Positions 57,401 through 64,000 of a stretch of 64,000 bases of DNA are shown here, one piece after another. Each line of letters opens with the position of its first letter. Positions within the stretch are counted from its first letter, which is position 1. The notes under the pieces are model-generated. The model did not search any database and had not been told where the DNA came from. It worked only from the letters and a program-made list of their open reading frames with translations. A program made the translations under genes and the position numbers. Source of the DNA: Diabrotica undecimpunctata (Eukaryota; Arthropoda; Insecta; Coleoptera; Chrysomelidae); NCBI RefSeq assembly GCF_040954645.1, contig NC_092810.1:69314660-69378659 (forward strand), in the 5' to 3' direction.

Positions 57401-57549
57401 TACTAAATAAAGTTAATAAATTAGACAAATAAACGCAGTTCAATATAATCTTTAAACGTTGTATTACCAAATGCGTCCTCTACCCAATGACGATATAAAT
57501 TAAGTTAGTATAAGATTTTTTCTCTTAAAAATACCAAGAAGTCTTTTAT

Positions 57550-58380
57550 CATTTTAAGATAAGGTCTACATTTCAGCCCTATGTATCAAAACCGGTCTTA
57601 TTAATTTCTTGTATATATTGAGCTTTACTGCACGTTTTATATTTTTAAATGTTTCTGGATATCGTGAACAGTTCTGTTTGGTATTGCTATGCCTTTTTTT
57701 TTTTTCGTCGCTTGCTGAGTTTACTAGCGATCCAAGATATATGAATTCTTTGACTGCTCAAAGGTATGGTTGTTAATTAGAATTCGCTGTTGGATATTTC
57801 GGGAGTTTTTAGAAACCAACATATTGGTTTTTTTCCTCGTTTACCACAAGTCCTAATTCACTTGCCGCGTCCGCAAGCCTTGTAAAACACTGCACCATGT
57901 CTTTCATACTTCTGCTCACTAAAACTATATCGTCAGTGAATGCGAGAATTTGCGTCGATCGTCGATCTATTAAAAATAGTTCCATTCATTCAGTCAAAGA
58001 ACGTAGAGTTTTCTGCTGCATTTCTAACGCATGAGCTTACATTTTCCATTGTTAGTTGAGTCAACTTAATTAACTTAGGTGGGATTCCAAAGTCTATTAT
58101 TGCATTATATTGTTCTTTTCACACTGTCATAGGCTACTTTGAAGTCGACGAAGAGATGGTGTGTATCTATGTTATATTCTAGGACTTGTATGCATTGATA
58201 CTGACCAACAATATCCTTTGTAAAATGTTTTTCAAACAATACATTGCCGAAGATTTATACGCAGATATAACACGGGTAATGATTCTATAGTTCTTACACT
58301 CCAGTTGATCACCCTTTTTATGCAACGGACATATTCCCTTTAGCCACTCTTCTGGTACCAATTTATGAATTGCTGCAAAA
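57550..58380 (-). pseudogene. LINE reverse transcriptase fragment
   Basis: Minus strand: VPEEWLKGICPLHKKGDQLE and CKNYR at 58179-58361, then LVDFKVAYDSVK-type text near 58130, and post-RT fragments down to 57550 (RILINNHTFEQSKNSYIL). Decayed, with frame changes throughout. Confidence 0.75.
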
Positions 58381-58784
58381 AGTACCTACTTCTCGTCTAC
58401 AATAATATTTGTCTTAAAGTGCCAATAAGCTGGTTGTTTTATAAACACATTGAAGCCGCTGCTTCGACCCTTAGATAGGGTCTTGTGTAAATTATGTAAG
58501 TCAAAAATCAATCGAAAATCGGAGTCATAGTTGGTTTCAAGTCGCTAAGCAACGGGTATGCGTGGCGATCTCTTAAAAATGTAGTGAACGTTGATAATTC
58601 AAAGATTGGGCTATATTAAAAATTCAGTATAAATAAAAAAAATGGTAAACCAAACTCTTTTATTTCGTATTAGTTGTGGTGTAAAATATTTTCCTCTCAA
58701 CTACAACTTGGAAAAACCAAACACATACTGAATCAACGCCTTGATGTCTGCTAAGTTAAGTATATCGAAGTTAAGTATATCTTT

Positions 58785-59195
58785 TAACAATAAATGATGG
58801 ATTCGACCGTTACTTGATGAAAATTCATTTTATATAACAAAACACTGAAAACTTTGTTTTCAAAACTTCCACAAAATTTATTATAATATTTGATCACTAC
58901 AGTTGTTTCGGCAGAGTGCCTTTCTTAAGTGATCTATTTTTGGATGTGTTTACAATTTAAAGTCTTGAACGAACTTGGTTGAGGAGGGGAGAACTGTTTG
59001 TCTCAAGTTGGTCATTCCGAATTATGTCTGTGTTTTTTAATTTGGTAATTTCCATAGATTCTAATAGAATTCGTCATTAAAAGATTGATTATGATCTAGA
59101 AGGTGAAGTGTGTATGTAGAATCTGTTTTTCTATTATTGAAAGCCCTTTTATGTTCTGCTATACGTTTGTTAAAGGTTCTACCAGTTTGATCGAT
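58785..59195 (-). repeat. Inverted partial copy of the Penelope 3' region
   Basis: The reverse complement of 60225-60560 is found here, including the GIY-YIG 3' codons and the terminal 'ctctgccgaaacaac', plus further 3' sequence to 58785. It abuts the plus-strand RT body at 59196. Confidence 0.9.
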
Positions 59196-60561
59196 TTAAG
59201 TAAATTTACCGTAAACAATACAATAGAACTAGTTAATAAAATACAACATTTTCAATTACCTATCAACTACACATTAATTTCATTTGACGTAAAAAAATCT
59301 TTTTCCTAGTATTCCTCCTACAGAAACTTTTGTTCTAGTAAAAAACCTTTTAGACCATAATAGTACAAATCCAATCATTACATCTGAAATTTTACATCTT
59401 CTCGAAATGTGCATAAACCAGGACTACTTTGAATTTAATAATCAAATATATACAAATAACAGTGTAGGACTTATAATGGGTAATCCTCTAAGGCCATTGG
59501 TATCAGATATTTTTATGGATAATCTAGAGACAAATATCTCAAAACATCCCGTATTCAAACAGTTTTTATATTGGTGGAGATACGTAGACGATGTACTGGT
59601 ATGTTTTACAGGAACTAACAGACATCTTGATCAATTTTTATAGCATATTAATTCAATCCATAGTCATATTGAATTTACAATAGAAACAGAACAAAATTAA
59701 TCAATTCATTTTTTAGATTTAAAAATCATCAGACTTAAAAATAAGCATGAGGTCTCCGTATTTCATAAACCTACCCATATTGACACGACTATACACAATT
59801 CATCATCCCATCCTACACAACATAAATTGGCAGTCAATCATAGGATGATACTTAGATTAATAGAAATTCCAATGTCAAAATACAACTTTGAGACATAATT
59901 AAATATCATTAAGCAAATAGCAGTAAACAATGAGTACAACGAACAAACAATAAAATTTTAAATCAAAAAAATTTATCCTTGTATAAAAATCTTGTGGTAT
60001 TTCCACCACAAGAGAAAAAACCCAGTACCTACCTTCTGCTCGATTAAATATACAGGCAAAATAACAACAAAAATAGCCAAACACATAAAAAGAAAGAAAT
60101 AAAACCAGCTTTTGGAACAAACAACAACTTAGGCAAATATATTAAAAACAACAAGAGCCAAAATAAAAAGCACTTACACAGTGGTGTATACAAACTTAAA
60201 TGTGGCGACTGCCCAAAAACTTGCATCGATCAAACTGGTAGAACTTTTAACAAACGTATAGCAGAACATAAAAGGGCTTTCAATAATAGAAAAACAGATT
60301 CTACATACCCACTTTATCTTCTAGATCATAATCATTCTTTTAACGACGAATTTCAAATTCTTCACATCCAAAATAAAGGCCTTAATATATCTTTATTAGA
60401 ATTTATGAAAATTAACAAATTAAAAACACAGACATAATTCTGAATTACCAACTTGAGACAAACAGTTCTCCCCTCCTCAATCTATTTCGTTAAAGACTAT
60501 AAAGTGTAAACACATACCAATAATAGATCACTTGAGAAAGGCACTCTGCCGAAACAACTGT
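59196..60561 (+). mobile_element. Penelope-like element body (RT plus GIY-YIG endonuclease)
   Basis: Plus strand: NYTLISFDVKKSF (first Asp motif) near 59270; 59407-59643 with GLIMGNPLRPLVSDIFMDNL and WWRYVDDVLVCF, the Penelope YVDD catalytic box; LDLKIIRLKNKHEVSVFHKP; then a GIY-YIG endonuclease near 60180-60440 (SGVYKLKCGDCPKTCIDQTG, FNKRIAEHKRAF). Several frameshifts and stops make it inactive, and the 5' part of RT is missing. The 3' end is cut at 60561 by a LINE. Together with the inverted copy on its left it shows the inverted-repeat arrangement typical of Penelope insertions. Confidence 0.92.
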
Positions 60562-62283
60562 TCTTCTTTAGGTACCGGCTCCTCTAAGGAGGTTGGTAAT
60601 CATCACAGCTATTTTCACTTTTGAGATTGCAGCTCTGAACAAGTCGACGGAACTGCAATTCAATTACTGCAAGTCTGCATTATGGTTTGTAGCAACACAT
60701 ATTTATCCCCTTTCATAACGTGACCGAGATATTGTAACTTTCTTATCTTAATCGTATTCATGATTTCCATTTCCTTTGTCATCTTTCTGAGGACCTAAAC
60801 ATGTGTTATTCGGTCTACCCAACTTATTTTTAATATTCTTCGGTAGGTCCACATCTCGAATGCTTCAAGTCGATCGCTCACCTCTTTCTTTAAGGTCCAG
60901 GCATCCACCCCATACAGCAGCACCGAAAACACATATGAACGTAATATTCTTATTTTGAGTTGCAAACTAAGGTCTCTACTGCATAATACTTTTCTCATCT
61001 TATTAAATGTTGCTCTAGCTTGTCCAATTCTCATTTTTATTTCTTCCGTATACTCGTTATTTTCATTAATAATTGTATTTTTTTACTTTTTCTATTGGAA
61101 TCCCTCTTATGTTTAAAATGTCTTGTTGGTGTTTTGGAAATTGTCATAAATTTTCTTTTATTAGCATTAAGCGTTAGTCCGCTTTCCTCACTAGCATTTA
61201 CTACATTATCTAAAAGTGTCTGTAGATCTTGTATATTCTCTGCAATTCGTATAGTATCATCGGCATATCTGATATTGTTGATGGGTCTGCCGTTGACTTT
61301 TATTCCAATTGTTACATTTTCGAGAGATTTTTTAATTATTTCTTGCGAATATAGATTGAACAATAAGGGGGAGAGTATGCAACCTTGCCTTACGCCTCTT
61401 TTTATCTCTACTTCCTCCGAAAGTTCTTTGCCTACTCTGACTTTTGCTGTTTGATTAAAGTAGAGATGAGTTATTATTCTTAAGTTTTTCTTGTCAATGT
61501 GTTTATCTTTAAGTAACTGTATAAGACGGTTGTGTCGTATCTTATCGAACGCCTTATTATAATCAATAAAACAAACATAGAGTGGTTGGTTTACATCCAT
61601 ATATCTTTGCATGAGGACGTTAAATCCAAATAATGCCTCTCGTGTACCCATGGCATTCCTAAATCCAAATTGGGTTTCAGTGATGTCTTGTTCCACTTTT
61701 CTGAAAATTCTTAAATGGATAACTTTTAAGAATATTTTTAGTGTGTGACTCATTAGATACGGTGGTCATTACATCCCTTTGCATTAGGTTTTTTTGGTAA
61801 TGTAATAAATGTTGATTTGAGCCAATCTCTAGGAATAATACTCGTATTATATAAGTCTACTAATACATTGATCTGATCTTCTGATATTAATTTAATTGTG
61901 TCAGGCCCCGCAGTTTTATTAGATTTTGCCAGATTTATTGCATGTATTATTTCATCCTTAATTATATTTGGACCTATATCATGTTCCTCGCAATCGTTCA
62001 TGCTATCTTGTGGTGTCCTGTCATCTTCAAACAATTCTTGTACGTTTTCTCTCCATCTGTTTAGTTTGCCTTTGATATCAGATATTATTTTACCATTCAT
62101 ATCAACCAGGGTGTTACTATTGTTGGACCGTCTTATACCTGTTAATTCTTTAATTTTTTTGTGCAATTCAAAACTGTCATGATTTCTCTGGAGTTCTTCT
62201 GTTTCTAAACATTTGTCGTTGTACCACTTCTCTTTAGCTCCCGTATTTTTATCCTGATCTCCTTGTGTGTGGCTTTGTAATCG
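60562..62283 (-). pseudogene. LINE reverse transcriptase, relatively well kept
   Basis: Three frames cover it. 61753-62166 is the pre-RT region (KTAGPDTIKLISEDQINVLV, DWLKSTFITLPKKP). 61037-61753 is the RT core: FIDYNKAFDKIRHNRLIQLL, EIKRGVRQGCILSPLLFNLY, NNIRYADDTIRIA with an intact catalytic YADD. 60795-61034 is the thumb and post-RT segment (LYGVDAWTLKKEVSDRLEAF). The tail to 60600 reads LFRAAISKVKIAVMITNLL-like. One-base shifts separate the frames. The endonuclease is absent, and the 5' end is truncated at a Penelope fragment. It is the youngest-looking LINE in the window. Confidence 0.92.
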
Positions 62284-62352
62284 AATCAGCTGTAGTGATA
62301 AAATATTTAAGAAATTTTGTGGAAGTTTTCAAAACAAAGTTTTCAGGAATTC
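62284..62352 (+). repeat. Penelope 3'-end fragment
   Basis: 'cagctgtagtgata...ttttgtggaagttttcaaaacaaag' in part matches the 3' terminal stretch of the Penelope element (reverse complement of 58850-58912). Third copy of this end in the window. Confidence 0.7.
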
Positions 62353-62550
62353 AATATGCTTTCCACAAACAATTAGTGGAGATTACGGCAAAATGTTCAA
62401 CAATATCAACAAAATAAAGGAGAACGGAAATACAGAGGTAAAATACAATTGTCATTTTTCTTTATTTTGTCAATTTCGGTAGAGTACCTAGTTAGAAATG
62501 ACGCATTTGCGTTTTTATCAGGACAATTCATATGCTGAGCGGTGTCCCTT

Positions 62551-62632
62551 CCTAAATTATTATTATTAACGTTTATTTCCAGAAATCCTATCCTAAATTA
62601 TTATTATTAACGTTTATTTCCATAAATCCTAT
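62551..62632 (+). repeat. 41-bp tandem duplication
   Basis: The unit CCTAAATTATTATTATTAAC...AAATCCTAT recurs at 62551 and 62592 with one or two differences. Confidence 0.88.
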
Positions 62633-62639
62633 GCTGTTG

Positions 62640-64000
62640 CTATCTAGAGGACGGTTTGTTACGCTTGTCAGTTATTATTTTGACCATTCAATCAATGATA
62701 ATTGGTAATTCAATCGTCCGTCGGTTGGGCCCGTCTTCCATTGTGCTTGATATTTTTTTGTTTTGTAGTTCATATTGTATCAGAATTGTCCTGATTTCTT
62801 TTTCTTCTACATGAATATGAATACATTTTTTTTGCTTTAGGTTCGAGAACGTTTCTCGATGTAGAGAACGGAGAGGTGAAAAATTGCTTATTTTGTTATA
62901 TCAAAAAGAAGATACATTATACAAAATTTATTAGGCTAGGTAGAAAAACTACAATATCACGAATAATTTTTACTCATAAATACTATCACAATATTACATA
63001 AATATTAAAAAATATCATTTCACTCAGTGCATTTTTGACTACTTTATAGTCAACGTAGTCTTCTTCTCTTTCAAACACGAATGCCACATTTATATTGTTC
63101 ATTTAAAAAATGCATTTTGGGTCCCTCCGTTAATAAATTCACATTCAACACTTCTATATACAAAATATAGTTGACTATGTACAATAAAAAGGTGAAACGA
63201 GTTTGAGATGTTTTCATTTTCACTGGTATTTCTTAAACAAATTTACGAAAATATATTAACATAAGTTTTTATACGATTGTAAAAAGCCAAACGTAAATAA
63301 TACAATATATTTTTTACACAATATGGCACTATAATTAAAAAGACAGTTTCTAAGTATGGCTTAAAAAGTTAAATGCGTTAAGTTCGTTATACATGCCAGG
63401 CAACTCAACCGAGTAAGCTACTCACAAATCACAGATAATACAATACAAGTATGCTCAGGAAATAAAAAAAAGTATAAAAATAACATTGAATATACCTACA
63501 GTTTCTAAAATTTATTAAGTAGATTATAAAATATGCATTAAAACCATTAAATGGACCTGTTATCGGAAAATGAAAAATACTATACAAAATACTACAATAA
63601 TTTTTTAAAAAGGAGTCAATTATTACTTTTTTATCTAAGTCAATTTTCGGACATTTATATTGTAACTAAACATATAAAAATTTACAATCTTCGAAAATCT
63701 GCCAAATTTTCATGTGAACACTTATCCATTTACTGAGATCAGTTCTGTTCCGATTGTATCATTTTCGAATGCTAGATGAAATATTAATTAGATTGACACA
63801 CACATAATTCTATTCGTTAAATAGTGTAGGAAAAATAGAGTGCTTGGGCGCATTCGGCTAAGTTAACTGATATGTATACTTAAATAGATAGAGTGATAAA
63901 AGTAATATAACTGTGGATGTACAAATAAAATCAGTAAAACCCTAATAATATGTAAAAGATAACAGTGATGGTTAAGTGATACTCGTAATTTATTTATTTT
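62640..64000. other. No gene seen
   Basis: AT-rich sequence with no supported frame, repeat or splice pair. ORF 63551-63736 lacks a domain and is lysine/tyrosine/isoleucine-rich as expected by chance. Confidence 0.45.

Noticed and set aside
1..64000. tRNA, rRNA or tRNA-derived SINE genes
   Set aside because: No A-box/B-box pair with plausible spacing and no rRNA-like block was seen on either strand.

Overview
The window reads as nuclear DNA of an insect with a large, AT-rich, transposon-dense genome. The grounds are intron-bearing small genes with GT-AG splice sites, an EXD1-type piRNA factor, a 23-finger C2H2 protein, and a mix of Tc1/mariner, hAT, piggyBac, Penelope, Ty3/gypsy, BEL/Pao and non-LTR elements. 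The zinc-finger linker style and the TE mix suggest a beetle, perhaps a leaf beetle. That is an inference; no species marker was found.

Host genes are few. A minus-strand gene starts at 2487 and shows only its first two short coding exons (2296-2487). An intact-looking C2H2 gene lies at 14201-16252. A minus-strand SMCO4-like membrane micro-protein (27622-27804, 5' exon starting at 29401) appears to share a divergent promoter with a plus-strand transcription unit. That unit carries a 65-codon spliced ORF (29662-30286) and probably the piRNA-biogenesis gene EXD1 (36039-37055). The roughly 5.7-kb intron before EXD1 is filled with two piggyBac relics and a Jockey element split by one of them. A 73-codon ORF (27907-28128) inside the SMCO4 intron is a possible further gene.

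Mobile elements by region. 4.2-5.7 kb: Tc1/mariner with TIRs and TA duplication. 6.4-7.7, 24.1-24.9 and 46.8-47.9 kb: relics of one DDE (IS630-like) family. 8.5-12.3 kb: LINE, Penelope and Jockey-type RT remains. 17.65-20.49 kb: a hAT element with a perfect 8-bp target duplication. 21.31-23.91 kb: an element with 33-bp TIRs and an ORF resembling the insect DUF7869 group. 25.9-27.3 kb: LINE RT. 30.4-35.3 kb: piggyBac/Jockey nest. 38.3-45.8 kb: a LINE split by a 6.26-kb Ty3/gypsy element with 388-bp LTRs. 47.9-51.6 kb: LINE tails. 51.65-54.4 kb: about 575-bp tandem array of a LINE junction. 54.3-58.4 kb: LINE endonuclease, a zinc-finger ORF relic, BEL/Pao tail and LTR, LINE RT. 58.8-60.6 kb: Penelope with an inverted partial copy. 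60.6-62.3 kb: LINE RT.

The most unusual content is the gypsy element. After its integrase it encodes a region resembling a TARG1/OARD1-type macro domain (ADP-ribose hydrolase fold), followed by a CCCH zinc finger, and its Gag begins with a SAP-like domain. The other two systems worth following are the DUF7869-like TIR element, which suggests that this protein group is a transposase, and a piggyBac relic with four plus four 16-bp palindromes phased at about 44 bp at its two ends.
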